From: Bacteroidia bacterium
GTDB taxonomy: Bacteria; Bacteroidota; Bacteroidia; J057
Length of the DNA stretch: 64,000 nucleotides
NCBI GenBank assembly: GCA_030430575.1
Contig: JAUIKF010000006.1
Span: 62,001-126,000, forward strand
Reading direction: 5' to 3'
Shown here: piece by piece, positions 1 through 9,012 of the stretch
How the letters are laid out: the number at the start of each line of letters is the position of its first letter
How positions within the stretch are numbered: position 1 is the stretch's first letter
Program-made: the position numbers and the translations under genes
The notes under the pieces: model-generated
Database searches by the model: none
Told to the model about the DNA's origin: nothing
What the model saw: the letters and a program-made list of their open reading frames with translations, nothing else

Positions 1-1084
1 CGCCCTGTGCATCAATCGGACGCTCAAATACCTTCTCATAGTAGTCATTGCCCGGTTGTTCGTCTACTTGCCCGTTCGGGTTTTTGACCCTTACGCGCAA
101 GCGATTGAAAGTGAGTGTGGTAAATGGCACACTGGGCAGGATGATGTTTTCCCTTTGGTTAAATGGAAGGCTACCTGTCCAGTTATAAGTATTTTTGGGC
201 TCGTTATTGTACCAATATTCAATTTCTACTGAAGTTAAATCTTGCTGGCCACGATTTCGGATGGATATTTCGGGATCAAATGGCCGACTTTCACAATAGG
301 TGTCTTCTCTTGGGCTGATAATCCCTGAAACCATGGCATCATGATTTAAAGATACTGTAGCCATACTTCTCCTATCACCGTTGAGGATTTCCTTGCTAGA
401 AAGGTCTTGAATAAATGCGACCATTTCACATTCGTCAATATTCCAATTGCCAGAGGCTGAGAAGCTGAGGTTCAAGGTGATGGAATCCTGATTGGAAAAG
501 TCCAAGAGGGTTCCGTTTTGGTTGGGGACCATCAATTGGTTGACGAAGTTGACTTCCGTCAGGTTGTTATGCCAATTTTTAGGAATCCTAGATTCTGTTA
601 TAGCAAGGTGGGCAACCAAGTTGGTCAAATTGCCATAGGGCGCAACTCTTTTTATGGTTACCTCCACATCGTAGTCCAGCCCAGTATGTGTGAAGGACAT
701 ATCTATGTCAAAAGAAGTTTTTTCAGCCATTCTCGCATTATACTTGGTGAGATAGCTACTGTACATGGACATGGTCGCATTTCCACCCCGAATATGATCT
801 TTTCCATCAAACCATGTACTGGGAAATCCACCTACCCCATAGTATGAATTTCTAGAATCAGAATAGGGATTAGAAAAGGCATCTCCGTCGTGATTTTCTA
901 AAATGGCAACTTTGTGCCCATTATGGACCATATCATCTGCTCCCATGGCAGCACCAGGACAATACCCACACCACGTACCTGTGGCAATTTCTATAACTAC
1001 CAGGTTTCGGTCTATCTGATTTTGACCATTGACAAAGTTTGCCATGCAGATAAGCAGGGAAATAAAAAGAAAAGGCTTTTTCAT
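1..1084 (-). CDS. Omp28-like secreted protein with thioredoxin-like fold (5' part)
   Basis: Only the first 361 codons are in the window; the 3' end lies beyond base 1. The ATG at 1084-1082 opens a signal peptide (MKKPFLFISLL... ending near NGQ, residue 21). A WCGYC motif at residues 38-42 follows, within VVIEIATGTWCGYCPG, typical of Omp28-related outer membrane or secreted proteins of Bacteroidota, which carry a thioredoxin-like CxxC domain followed by beta-rich modules. Further on come GVGGFPSTWFDG and a beta-rich stretch with conserved-looking NxDECEMVAF and ISIRNRGQ. The family often ends in a T9SS type A sorting domain, but that part is not visible. The function of the family is poorly defined; surface or periplasmic redox is only an inference. 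Confidence 0.8.
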   Translation of the reverse strand, partial: MKKPFLFISLLICMANFVNGQNQIDRNLVVIEIATGTWCGYCPGAAMGADDMVHNGHKVAILENHDGDAFSNPYSDSRNSYYGVGGFPSTWFDGKDHIRGGNATMSMYSSYLTKYNARMAEKTSFDIDMSFTHTGLDYDVEVTIKRVAPYGNLTNLVAHLAITESRIPKNWHNNLTEVNFVNQLMVPNQNGTLLDFSNQDSITLNLSFSASGNWNIDECEMVAFIQDLSSKEILNGDRRSMATVSLNHDAMVSGIISPREDTYCESRPFDPEISIRNRGQQDLTSVEIEYWYNNEPKNTYNWTGSLPFNQRENIILPSVPFTTLTFNRLRVRVKNPNGQVDEQPGNDYYEKVFERPIDAQG

Positions 1085-1207
1085 AGTTTTGTTTTTTACA
1101 TTTAATAGAAAAATAAATGCCTGTAGAAATCAAGGTAGTTAATAATATATGATAATGGAGGAACCCTTGAATGAGTGGTTCATCTTTGTTGTCGAATTGA
1201 AGAAAGC

Positions 1208-2212
1208 ATGTTGCCAAAAGTTTCTGTCCTTCTCCCTATTTACAATGCATCCAACTGCCTTCACATCGCTGTTGAAAGTATATTGGAACAAACATTGACA
1301 GATTTTGAATTGATCCTCATAAATGACGGCTCCACTGATGGAAGCCCCCAGATAATGGCGCACTATGCTAAGCAAGATGATCGAATAATTCTCATTTCCA
1401 CCCCTCATCAAGGCATTGCTCACGCCCTCAATAGAGGCCTGGAAATCGCCCAGGCACCATTTGTCGCCCGTATGGACGCAGACGATTTCTCCTACGCAAC
1501 TCGGCTTGAAAAACAATACAAAATGCTTGAAAATGATCCTTCATTGGGATTGGTTGGATGTCTGGTAAACTATGGCGGAGAAATAGATACGCAAGCGGGT
1601 TATGCGCGGTATGTGGATTGGATTAATGGCTTGGTCACGTGGCAAGACATTTCACTCAATCGATTTATCGAATCGCCTATCGCTCATCCCAGTGTGATGT
1701 TTCGGGCCAGCTGTGTGAGGGAATTTGGAGGCTACAAAACATCCGCAGTTCCAGAGGACTATGAATTGTGGTTGCGGTGGATGGATAGGGGAATAAAAAT
1801 GGCCAAAGTTCCTGAAGTGTTATTTCAGTGGAATGATCCGCCAGGCCGTTTGTCACGGATCCATCCGAATTATAAGGATGTAGCGTTTGCATCCGTGAAA
1901 GCGGAGTACCTCCACCGATGGCTAGCCAAAAAAAATCCCTACCACCCCCAAATTATGATTTGGGGGGCAGGAAGGAAGTCGCGAAGACGCTCCGATTTAT
2001 TGCTAGCCCATGGATGTGAAGTGACAGCTTATATTGACCTGAAGGCTGCCCCTCCTATCCATGGAATCCCCGTCTTTCCCTATACAGCTCTGCCAGAATT
2101 GGCACCAGGATTTTTGGTGAGTTTTGTCAACAATAGAGGGGCAAGGGATGAGATTGCGGTATACCTGCAAAAAGTTGGCTGGAAGGCGGGCAAGGATTAT
2201 TTGCTTTGTTAA
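1208..2212 (+). CDS. Family 2 glycosyltransferase
   Basis: A 334-residue GT-A enzyme that would transfer a sugar from a nucleotide donor to a polysaccharide or surface glycan precursor at the cytoplasmic face of the membrane. The N terminus KVSVLLPIYNA, then LILINDGSTDGS and the metal-binding MDADDFS (DxD-type), are classic GT2 motifs; EDYELWLRW supplies the expected ED acceptor-side motif. The last ~85 residues (from IMIWGAGRKSRR) form an extra Rossmann-like module seen on many Bacteroidota GT2 proteins. The frame is open upstream to 1175, but the ATG at 1208 begins directly before the first beta strand and is preferred. It is divergent from the Omp28-like gene, and no polysaccharide gene cluster surrounds it, so the acceptor is unknown. 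Confidence 0.85.
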   Translation: MLPKVSVLLPIYNASNCLHIAVESILEQTLTDFELILINDGSTDGSPQIMAHYAKQDDRIILISTPHQGIAHALNRGLEIAQAPFVARMDADDFSYATRLEKQYKMLENDPSLGLVGCLVNYGGEIDTQAGYARYVDWINGLVTWQDISLNRFIESPIAHPSVMFRASCVREFGGYKTSAVPEDYELWLRWMDRGIKMAKVPEVLFQWNDPPGRLSRIHPNYKDVAFASVKAEYLHRWLAKKNPYHPQIMIWGAGRKSRRRSDLLLAHGCEVTAYIDLKAAPPIHGIPVFPYTALPELAPGFLVSFVNNRGARDEIAVYLQKVGWKAGKDYLLC

Positions 2213-2247
2213 TTCCAAAACATTGCCAATTCTTTAGTTGTTCATAG

Positions 2248-2279
2248 TTGTGAAATTACCGCCAAAATGACTAATTTTG
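2248..2279 (+). promoter_or_regulatory. Putative Bacteroidota-type promoter of gltA
   Basis: TAATTTTG at 2272-2279 matches the -7 consensus TAnnTTTG of the Bacteroidota primary sigma factor. A TTG at 2248-2250, 21 bases before it, fits the -33 element. It would start transcription roughly 35 bases ahead of the gltA ATG. No Shine-Dalgarno sequence is seen. Confidence 0.5.
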
Positions 2280-2321
2280 TCCGCGCATTTCTACATAACA
2301 TTTTAACCTATACAAACCAAT

Positions 2322-3608
2322 ATGTCCGACCTACCTGGTGCTTCCGAAACTGTCAATTTAAATATTCAAGAAGAAGCCCACGCTCTCTCTGTTACCATTG
2401 GTACTTATAATGAAAAGGGAATAGATATTTCCAAATTATTAGGAACTACAGGCCACGTAACGTTAGATCCCGGTTTTAAGAATACCGGCTCTACCAAAAG
2501 TGCCATTACTTTTATTGATGGGATCAATGGGATCCTGCAGCATAGGGGGTATCCGATCGAACAGTTAGCTGAACTGGCTTCTTTTCAAGAAGTCATGTAC
2601 TTGCTGCTTCAGGGAGAGTTGCCAAATGCCAATCAATTGGCAGATATTGAAGGTCAAATAAAGGCAGAAACAAAAGCCCCAGAAGGGATCAAAACCTTGT
2701 TAAATGCTTTGCCAGACGGTAGTCATCCGATGGGGATGCTCAGTGTTGCCCTTGCCTCATTGCCCAGTTTTTACCCCAATGCCCTCGATTCTTGGTCTGA
2801 TGAAACTGTTCGCTGGGAGACGATCTACCGGTTGTTGGGCCATATGCCCGTAATTGCGGCTTATGTATATCGTAGGAGCCAAAATCTCCCTTATATCGAT
2901 CCCAATCCAGAACTGGATTATGTGTCGAATTTCTTGTACATGATGTTTGGGGAAGTAGATCCTGTCATCGCAGATGCATTAGACACGTTGTTGATCCTTC
3001 ATGCGGATCACGAACAAAACTGCTCTGCAGCTACTGTGAGAATGATTGGATCATCCCATGTAAACCTCTATGCTGCTATTGCAGGTGGAAATAGTGCTTT
3101 GTGGGGGCCACTCCACGGGGGGGCTAACCAGAAGGTAGTTGAAATGCTGGAAAGCATTTTAGCAGATGGAGGCGATTCAGAAAAATATATTAACAAAGCA
3201 AAAGATAAAGCTGACCCATTCCGACTGATGGGGTTTGGGCACCGTGTATATAAGAACTTTGATCCGCGTGCGAAAGTGATCAAGGCCTATGCTGATAAAA
3301 TTCTGGATAAGCTAAATGTAGATGACCCTGTGCTCGACATTGCTAAGCGCCTCGAATCTTCAGCCTTGAATGATGAATACTTCCAAAAGCGCAAGCTTTT
3401 CCCCAATGTCGATTTCTACTCGGGGATCATTTACCGAGCGTTAGGCATTCCCGTGGATATGTTTACTGTGATGTTTGCCCTAGGACGTTTACCTGGATGG
3501 GTGTCTCAATGGAAAGAGATGCGCGAATCAGGCGACCCAATTGGCAGACCGCGACAAATATATACTGGCGCTTCCAAAAGGGACTATAAACCTATAACCG
3601 ACCGCTAA
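2322..3608 (+). CDS. gltA: Citrate synthase
   Basis: Condenses acetyl-CoA and oxaloacetate to citrate, the entry step of the TCA cycle, in the cytoplasm. The product is 428 residues, the usual length of bacterial type II citrate synthase. Catalytic residues are all in place: His265 in ALWGPLHGGAN, His307 in MGFGHRVYK and Asp364 in NVDFYSG. LILHADHEQNCS and the GRLPGWVSQWKEM C-terminal block are also family hallmarks. It stands alone with its own promoter and a hairpin terminator behind it. The ATG at 2322 is the first in frame after the predicted transcription start. Confidence 0.97.
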   Translation: MSDLPGASETVNLNIQEEAHALSVTIGTYNEKGIDISKLLGTTGHVTLDPGFKNTGSTKSAITFIDGINGILQHRGYPIEQLAELASFQEVMYLLLQGELPNANQLADIEGQIKAETKAPEGIKTLLNALPDGSHPMGMLSVALASLPSFYPNALDSWSDETVRWETIYRLLGHMPVIAAYVYRRSQNLPYIDPNPELDYVSNFLYMMFGEVDPVIADALDTLLILHADHEQNCSAATVRMIGSSHVNLYAAIAGGNSALWGPLHGGANQKVVEMLESILADGGDSEKYINKAKDKADPFRLMGFGHRVYKNFDPRAKVIKAYADKILDKLNVDDPVLDIAKRLESSALNDEYFQKRKLFPNVDFYSGIIYRALGIPVDMFTVMFALGRLPGWVSQWKEMRESGDPIGRPRQIYTGASKRDYKPITDR

Positions 3609-3637
3609 GTCAACTGGCAGTCAGTCATTTATATACT

Positions 3638-3661
3638 CGGCCTGCCTGTCAAGGCGGGCCG
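3638..3661 (+). terminator. Hairpin behind gltA
   Basis: A 9-bp GC-rich stem (CGGCCTGCC with GGCGGGCCG, one G-U pair) around a 6-base loop, 30 bases after the gltA stop. The trailing sequence TTGTATTTA is only weakly T-rich. Confidence 0.6.
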
Positions 3662-3733
3662 TTGTATTTAGAGACTTTTGTTGTTTAGAGGGTTCTTTAT
3701 ATATTGTCATGACCAAATTACGCCTAAGTGGGG

Positions 3734-3741
3734 TATTTTTG
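3734..3741 (+). promoter_or_regulatory. Possible -7 element for accA
   Basis: TATTTTTG matches TAnnTTTG exactly, 37 bases ahead of the accA ATG at 3779. No well-spaced -33 TTG is visible, so the call rests on one element. Confidence 0.35.
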
Positions 3742-3778
3742 TCTATAGTTGTTGTATCAAAATAAGGTACGTGATTAT

Positions 3779-4816
3779 ATGAAACCAAAAAACATCTTTG
3801 ATTTCGAAAAACCCATTGTCGAGCTGGAGAATAAGCGCGAGGAAATGCTGAAGTTTGCCGCCGACAATAAAGTGGAGATGGATACTACTGTAGAAGAGCT
3901 TGAAAGGCATATCCAAAGCCTAAAAGAGAATGTCTATGGAAACCTTAATCGCTGGCAACGCGTCCAGATTTCTCGCCACCCTGAACGGCCTTACTCCCTG
4001 GATTATATCCAGCACATCAGCGAAGAATTTATAGAATTATTCGGTGACCGTAATTTTAAGGACGATAAGGCTATGATAGGAGGCCTCGGTCGAATAAACG
4101 GTCAATCGGTCATGTTTATAGGCCAACAAAAGGGCCGAACTACCAAGGATCGCCAATATCGAAATTTTGGTATGCCTAATCCAGAAGGCTATAGAAAAGC
4201 CTTGCGCTTGATGAAAATGGCTGAGAAATTCGAAATTCCGGTGGTTTGTTTGATTGATACGCCGGGGGCATTTCCTGGACTAGAGGCCGAAGAACGAGGG
4301 CAAGGCGAAGCCATCGCTAGGAACTTGCTGGAAATGGCTGTCCTTCGTGTACCCATCATCTGTATAGTGATAGGAGAAGGTGCTTCGGGAGGTGCCTTAG
4401 GTATAGGTGTAGGGGATAGGGTCTATATGATGGAAAATACCTGGTATTCAGTGATTTCTCCAGAATCGTGTTCTAGTATTCTGTGGAGAAGTTGGGAGAA
4501 TAAAGAGTTGGCTGCTGAAGCCCTTAAGCTAACTGCCGAGGACAATCTTGCTTTCAATATCATTGATGGAATCATCAGCGAGCCACTTGGTGGTGCGCAT
4601 CGTGATCCAGAACATGCTTATCAAGAAGTGAAAGAATTGCTCATCAAAGATATTGAAGAATTGAGCAATGATCCTGTTGAGCGGCTTATCGAAAAAAGGA
4701 TTGACAGATTTTCACAAATTGGAGAACACCAGTTTGCAGAAATGCCAGATAAGGATGAGTCAACTGATGCTTCCATTTCCCAAGAAGAAACTGTCGCGAC
4801 TATCGGAAATGAGTAA
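3779..4816 (+). CDS. accA: Acetyl-CoA carboxylase carboxyltransferase subunit alpha
   Basis: With AccD it forms the carboxyltransferase that moves CO2 from carboxybiotin to acetyl-CoA, giving malonyl-CoA, the first committed step of fatty acid synthesis. The product is 345 residues. [13 protein letters not shown] opens the protein in the usual AccA way; [16 protein letters not shown]-type sequence, [19 protein letters not shown] and the oxyanion-hole region [13 protein letters not shown] match the family. The frame is open up to a TTG at 3749, but the ATG at 3779 gives the normal AccA N terminus. The last ~30 residues are an acidic tail longer than in E. coli AccA (319 residues). The lipoprotein and dapF genes follow in the same direction. 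Confidence 0.95.
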   Translation: MKPKNIFDFEKPIVELENKREEMLKFAADNKVEMDTTVEELERHIQSLKENVYGNLNRWQRVQISRHPERPYSLDYIQHISEEFIELFGDRNFKDDKAMIGGLGRINGQSVMFIGQQKGRTTKDRQYRNFGMPNPEGYRKALRLMKMAEKFEIPVVCLIDTPGAFPGLEAEERGQGEAIARNLLEMAVLRVPIICIVIGEGASGGALGIGVGDRVYMMENTWYSVISPESCSSILWRSWENKELAAEALKLTAEDNLAFNIIDGIISEPLGGAHRDPEHAYQEVKELLIKDIEELSNDPVERLIEKRIDRFSQIGEHQFAEMPDKDESTDASISQEETVATIGNE

Positions 4817-4888
4817 GTCATGTTTTAGATTCTGAAAGGAATAATGTACTTTTGTTCTATTCTGATTCAAATATGTCGATAATCGCTC

Positions 4889-5413
4889 ATGGGGAAACAT
4901 TCCTTCATCATTGCATGGACATGTGCTGCTCTTATTGCTAGTACTGCTTGTAGTGAAATCGTGCCCGTCTGGACAGACGCACTTGATCTTACGAAAGATT
5001 ATACCCTTTACCGGACAGATTTACCTCGTGAATTTGAGATACAATTTGATCATCCACAACCTGAGTTGGATGTGCGTCTTGAATTGGAACTCACCTATGA
5101 TATTAGCGGAATAGGGCGCAAAGACCTCCCCCTGATTTTATTTTTGGAACGAAAAGACAGCTTGGAAACCAGTTTTCCTCAAGGTTTCCCCATAAAGATT
5201 CCCTTGAAAGAAGACAGCAAATGGCTTGGTCAAGCTGGGACCAACGAAGTGGACTATGTCATCACTTACATAGTGATCGAATCACTTTTGCTCAAAAGCG
5301 GAGCCGCTTATTCCTTAAAAATCTACGCAAATGATGAGCAGACAGAAAAGATTTACGGAGTTGTACGGCTTGCTGCTCGTTTATATGAGAATCAGTTAGA
5401 AGGTGCAGAGTGA
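4889..5413 (+). CDS. Lipoprotein, possibly GldH-like
   Basis: A 174-residue protein with a short N-terminal hydrophobic segment ending in IASTAC, a relaxed Bacteroidota lipobox, so Cys21 is probably lipidated. The rest is beta-rich. Length, lipobox and the block IPLKEDSKWLGQ followed by a C-terminal GAAYSLKIYAND...IYGVVRLAARLY recall GldH, a lipoprotein needed for gliding and T9SS function in Flavobacterium, but the resemblance is by eye and weak. Position between accA and dapF, 72 bases after the former and 34 before the latter, suggests co-transcription. If not GldH, it is an unassigned small lipoprotein. Confidence 0.55.
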   Translation: MGKHSFIIAWTCAALIASTACSEIVPVWTDALDLTKDYTLYRTDLPREFEIQFDHPQPELDVRLELELTYDISGIGRKDLPLILFLERKDSLETSFPQGFPIKIPLKEDSKWLGQAGTNEVDYVITYIVIESLLLKSGAAYSLKIYANDEQTEKIYGVVRLAARLYENQLEGAE

Positions 5414-5447
5414 GTGATTTTTCCAAATATTTATAGCGTATTACATT

Positions 5448-6266
5448 TTGCTTCAACCATTAACTTTCTCCAAATATCAAGGGGCGGGAAATGACTTTGT
5501 GGTCATAGATAATCGTCAACTAACGTTGGAAAAAAAGCTTGACCAGCAAGCCATTCATTTTCTATGTGATCGCAGATTTGGCATCGGCGCAGATGGCCTG
5601 ATCTTGCTTTCTCCCTCAGATACCTGTGATTTTCGGATGATTTATTACAACGCTGACGGGAGTGAGAGTAGCCTTTGTGGCAATGGAAGCCGATGTATCG
5701 TAGCATTTGCTCATCATTTAGGGCTGATTTCGAATGAATGCACTTTTGAGGCGATTGATGGCCCCCATCGTGCCTGGTATTCCGAAAAGGAAGTCCAAAT
5801 AGAAATGAATTCCGCCTTAGGCTATAAGCAGCTTGAAAAGGATAAATTTTGGGTGGATAGTGGCTCACCACATTATGTGCACTTTATGGAGGCAGCGATT
5901 AATGAAGTCGATTTGGATGCATTAGCTCTGCCAATACGGCATGCAAAGGCCTATCAACCCATCGGAGGTACCAATGTCAACCTTGCACAAATCACAGCAC
6001 CCCTAAACCTAAAAGTCCGGACTTTTGAGCGAGGGGTAGAAGGAGAAACCCTTAGCTGTGGTACAGGCGTCACGGCTTGTGCTTATACCTATTTGCAAGG
6101 GGTCGTTGACCTTCCTACAGGAGCCTCAAATGAAGTATTTTTTCAAACGCCAGGAGGAGACCTCAGTGTCAGGATTGAGGAATTTAAAACAGCGAATGAA
6201 CGCATTTACCTTTGTGGTCCCGCTACATTTGTGTTTGAAGGGATAATCGATTTTCCATCACCTTAA
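5448..6266 (+). CDS. dapF: Diaminopimelate epimerase
   Basis: Interconverts LL- and meso-diaminopimelate for lysine and peptidoglycan synthesis. The 272-residue product shows YQGAGNDFVVID at the N terminus and both catalytic cysteines: Cys77 in SSLCGNGSRC and Cys204 in TLSCGTGVTAC. There is no in-frame ATG ahead of the conserved YQGAGNDF block; the frame opens after a TGA at 5415, so initiation at the TTG at 5448 is the best choice. Its last 44 bases overlap the 3' end of the convergent alkB-like gene. Confidence 0.95.
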   Translation: MLQPLTFSKYQGAGNDFVVIDNRQLTLEKKLDQQAIHFLCDRRFGIGADGLILLSPSDTCDFRMIYYNADGSESSLCGNGSRCIVAFAHHLGLISNECTFEAIDGPHRAWYSEKEVQIEMNSALGYKQLEKDKFWVDSGSPHYVHFMEAAINEVDLDALALPIRHAKAYQPIGGTNVNLAQITAPLNLKVRTFERGVEGETLSCGTGVTACAYTYLQGVVDLPTGASNEVFFQTPGGDLSVRIEEFKTANERIYLCGPATFVFEGIIDFPSP

Positions 6267-7290
6267 ACCAAATTGGGGGAAGCAGAGAAAGCAGCATCAT
6301 ACCAGGATACCCGGTAGGTAACTCCAGGCTTTCTTCATGGTGTCTCAACACCTGGTACTTGCGGCTCGCCCGATAATGGTGGTCAGAATGACGCGTAAGC
6401 TCATAGAGCATAATCCTCCCCAGTGTATGATTAGAATTCCAGGAGTGATGTGGCTTTACAGGTTCATATCGCCCAGGAGATAGCTCTTTCCTGAGCAATC
6501 CATAATGTTCTAAATAATTGACTGTTTCGAGCATAATGGCACCTACCAAGCCTACGATGACCATAGCCAAAGCTGCTGCCCATCCCAAAGTCACGCCTAA
6601 GCCCACTATTAGGGCCGTTTGGAGGAGTTGGAATCGAAGCATGAGATTATGAAGGGAAAATGGAGAAATCCCTTTTTGTTGTAAGCGATGTGCTTCAAGA
6701 CGCCACGCTGATCGCCATCCTCCCCATATGGACCGAGGCCAAAACTGATAGACTGTTTCGCCAGCTCTGGCTGTCGCAGGATCTTTTGGCGTCGCTACAT
6801 GGCGATGGTGACCACGGTTGTGTTCAATGTAAAAGTGCATATAAAGGGATCCCAATAAAAGCCCTTGAGCGATGAGTCGTTCATATTTGTTTTTCCTATG
6901 GCCTAATTCGTGCCCTACATTGATTCCTAGCGCCCCACAAATGATTCCCACACTGAGCGTAAGCCCCACTAATTCATATCCTGCTAGTGGAATATAGGCT
7001 ACGGTATACAGATAATAAGCTAGTATGGTATAAAGAATAGGCAAATTGAGGTAAAGCAATACATCATACCAGCGGCTTGCCAGGGCCTTCTTGGAAGTCG
7101 AGTCATCCATATTGGATGTGGTGCCTGGCATGATCAGCTCCAAGGCTGGGAGGAGGCCAAATAATAAAACAGGAGTGAGAAAACTCCAGTAGCCTTTCAA
7201 ATAAAGGCCAATGAGTGGAAGTAATGGCACAAAGTACGCTAGGAGGTATTTCGCTGCTTGCCAGCGATGATGGTTTTGGTTAAGGTCCAT
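6223..7290 (-). CDS. alkB: AlkB-type alkane 1-monooxygenase
   Basis: Integral-membrane non-haem di-iron enzyme that hydroxylates the terminal carbon of medium or long alkanes, or a related hydrophobic substrate, using electrons from rubredoxin. The 355-residue product carries the histidine boxes HELGH (127-131), EHNRGHH (156-162) and HSDHH (301-305), plus NYLEHYG (258-264), a signature of AlkB rather than fatty acid desaturases. Hydrophobic segments lie at roughly 15-55, 78-120 and 225-255. No rubredoxin or rubredoxin reductase gene is nearby. The 3' end overlaps dapF tail to tail. Substrate is not deducible; AlkB homologues are widespread in marine Bacteroidota. Confidence 0.9.
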   Translation of the reverse strand: MDLNQNHHRWQAAKYLLAYFVPLLPLIGLYLKGYWSFLTPVLLFGLLPALELIMPGTTSNMDDSTSKKALASRWYDVLLYLNLPILYTILAYYLYTVAYIPLAGYELVGLTLSVGIICGALGINVGHELGHRKNKYERLIAQGLLLGSLYMHFYIEHNRGHHRHVATPKDPATARAGETVYQFWPRSIWGGWRSAWRLEAHRLQQKGISPFSLHNLMLRFQLLQTALIVGLGVTLGWAAALAMVIVGLVGAIMLETVNYLEHYGLLRKELSPGRYEPVKPHHSWNSNHTLGRIMLYELTRHSDHHYRASRKYQVLRHHEESLELPTGYPGMMLLSLLPPIWFKVMENRLSLQTQM

Positions 7291-7317
7291 AATTGCAAGA
7301 TTGGCACAAAATATACC

Positions 7318-7351
7318 GAAAAAACAAACGCCTACCCAAATCGGGTAGGCG
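7318..7351 (-). terminator. Terminator behind the M23 peptidase gene
   Basis: Perfect 9-bp stem CGCCTACCC/GGGTAGGCG at 7329-7351 with a 5-base loop. Read on the minus strand it is followed by TTTGTTTTTT, a typical intrinsic terminator. It separates the M23 gene from alkB. Confidence 0.85.
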
Positions 7352-7383
7352 CTAAATTTTTAGTTTCAGAATTTAGACGAAGA

Positions 7384-7980
7384 TTACATCAGATAATCAA
7401 CTGGGTTTACATGTTCGCCATTTCTGATGACTTCGTAGTGGAGATGTGGATTGGTACTTGTTCCTGTATTACCAGAGAATCCAATGGTATCTCCTCTAGT
7501 GACATGCGCTCCTGGTTTTACTACCACCCGAGAAAGGTGTCCGTAAAGGGTAGCGTACTCTTCATTTTGAAAGACTTCCTCGTGCTCAATGACAATGTAT
7601 CTGCCATATCCGCTGTTGTCACTTGCAGCTACGGCCTTCGTTACGATGCCGTCAGCGGTTGCAATTACTGGAGTCCCTGTAGGGGCGGCGAAGTCTTGCC
7701 CTTTGTGCATTTTCAAAATTCGGTGAACCGGGTGGTTTCTCATTCCAAATGGGCTACCGATAAATACAACTTCCGTCTCCGCTAATGGGTAGATGGCTGG
7801 GACTTGCCGGATGTCAATGGGATCTAGCTGATGCAGGTGAGCTAATTGGGTCTTCAAAAAAGCTTTCTGTGCTGCTTGCTTATCTGTTTTGGCTGGTGGG
7901 TCAGTTTGGCTATCAGGCGAGTTGAAGGAAACTAATGTTACGCTGGCCAAAAGCAGTATGCTTAAAACATGGGCTTTCAT
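7384..7980 (-). CDS. M23 family metallopeptidase (LytM-like)
   Basis: A 198-residue exported peptidase, probably a peptidoglycan endopeptidase or a divisome or wall regulator. An N-terminal hydrophobic segment (residues 3-19) directs export. The LytM core has His92 and Asp96 in MHKGQDFAAPTGTP, His148 in YGHLS and the HxH motif His179-His181 in PHLHYE, so all zinc and catalytic residues are present. The core fills most of the protein; there is no LysM or coiled-coil module. A good Bacteroidota promoter lies ~140 bases upstream and a terminator follows, so it is monocistronic. Confidence 0.93.
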   Translation of the reverse strand: MKAHVLSILLLASVTLVSFNSPDSQTDPPAKTDKQAAQKAFLKTQLAHLHQLDPIDIRQVPAIYPLAETEVVFIGSPFGMRNHPVHRILKMHKGQDFAAPTGTPVIATADGIVTKAVAASDNSGYGRYIVIEHEEVFQNEEYATLYGHLSRVVVKPGAHVTRGDTIGFSGNTGTSTNPHLHYEVIRNGEHVNPVDYLM

Positions 7981-8117
7981 AACCGTTCTCTATGCAAATA
8001 ATGAGTTAACTTTTAAGTTAGAAGGAGGCGGTGCCTGTACCTGGCATAGAGTTCAGAGGCAGGCTGCCTGAATGACTTGTGGAGCATAAAACAGCTTCAC
8101 ATTTTTCAATAGGGCCG

Positions 8118-8149
8118 CAAACGTACAACATTTCATTTGGTTCTCCAAA
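8118..8149 (-). promoter_or_regulatory. Promoter of the M23 peptidase gene
   Basis: On the minus strand TTTG (8149-8146), 20 bases, then TACGTTTG (8125-8118): a near-perfect match to the Bacteroidota TTTG/TAnnTTTG promoter. It predicts a 5' leader of about 130 bases ahead of the ATG at 7980. Confidence 0.7.
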
Positions 8150-8620
8150 TAGGGTTGTCAACATTGCTGGGGTGAACATTCACAAGAACGATTTATATAT
8201 ATCTTGACGGATCAAAACCTTAATGTCACATCGACAATGATGTGTCGTGTCCACACCCTATACTTAAAGGATGTGCTTACGAAAAAGAGAATAAATGGTT
8301 ATCGGGAATTATGAGTAGAACAGTGCGAAGAACGTGTGGTGAAAAAATAAATAGCAATTGGTATTGCTTTGTTCAATGGTTCAAATGTTAGGATTTTTGG
8401 GAAGAATACCAAGGATTTTGAAATTAGCCCCAATTAGTATCCCTTTTGAACCTGTATGTATTTTGATTAAGTGTTCATCATCTACACAAAGAGTAAAACA
8501 ATATCTGTACCAACAATTGCCAAGATTATTAATTGTAGAGAATATTGCACATTTTTGAACTTTATATTACGACTAATCACACTGTTTATGTCCCTGAAAA
8601 TCAGGAGGTAACCGCATTTT
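8150..8620 (+). other. Non-coding stretch between M23 and HNH genes
   Basis: About 470 AT-rich bases. An open frame at 8358-8558 has no recognisable family, no ribosome-binding context and an unremarkable composition, so it is not called as a gene. No RNA gene, terminator or repeat is evident. Confidence 0.5.
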
Positions 8621-8887
8621 TTATCTTTTTTTTACCCAGGAAATAAATTTTTTTACCTCTTCATGTTGAAGGAGAGCATCTAGTGAGTTGAAATGGCGTC
8701 CTAGCTCTTTATTTGTCTCACAGGTATGAATATGTCGGTGACATGGTTTGCAAGTAGCAATTGTTTGGTTCATCTCTTCACGTGTAAACCGTTTCTTAAA
8801 CCATTTATTTGTATGTAAAGTTCTGGGAATCAAATGATGCTGCGTAATCACTGTTACTTCTCTTTCGCATAGTTCACACTTTTTCAT
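8621..8887 (-). CDS. Small stand-alone HNH endonuclease-like protein
   Basis: An 88-residue protein with a CxxC pair at the N terminus (KKCELCERE), then TQHHLIPRTLH, a CKPCHRHIH block and a basic C terminus. The two Cys pairs plus HH and HxxxH match the zinc-structured HNH (beta-beta-alpha metal) nuclease fold, in a compact family found as single genes in several phyla. It might nick or cut DNA, but no partner methylase, phage or mobile-element gene is adjacent. The ATG at 8887 leaves four residues before the first Cys, so the protein appears complete. It sits alone between long non-coding flanks. Confidence 0.75.
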   Translation of the reverse strand: MKKCELCEREVTVITQHHLIPRTLHTNKWFKKRFTREEMNQTIATCKPCHRHIHTCETNKELGRHFNSLDALLQHEEVKKFISWVKKR

Positions 8888-9012
8888 AGGTTTATTATCA
8901 GGTAATCACATATTGGTTGTGTAAGAATTGTCGGCAGTTTTCGACAGGGCGATCTTCTGTAACTCTAGACTAGAGTAGAATCCACGATATGATTAACCCA
9001 ACACCCAGAACT

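Noticed and set aside
7258-7785. Plus-strand frame of 175 codons opposite the M23 gene
   Set aside because: It covers the terminator and the reverse of a clearly recognised peptidase; no protein family fits it.
8358-8558. Open frame of 66 codons in the M23-HNH gap
   Set aside because: No family, no conserved motif and atypical composition; likely chance in AT-rich sequence.
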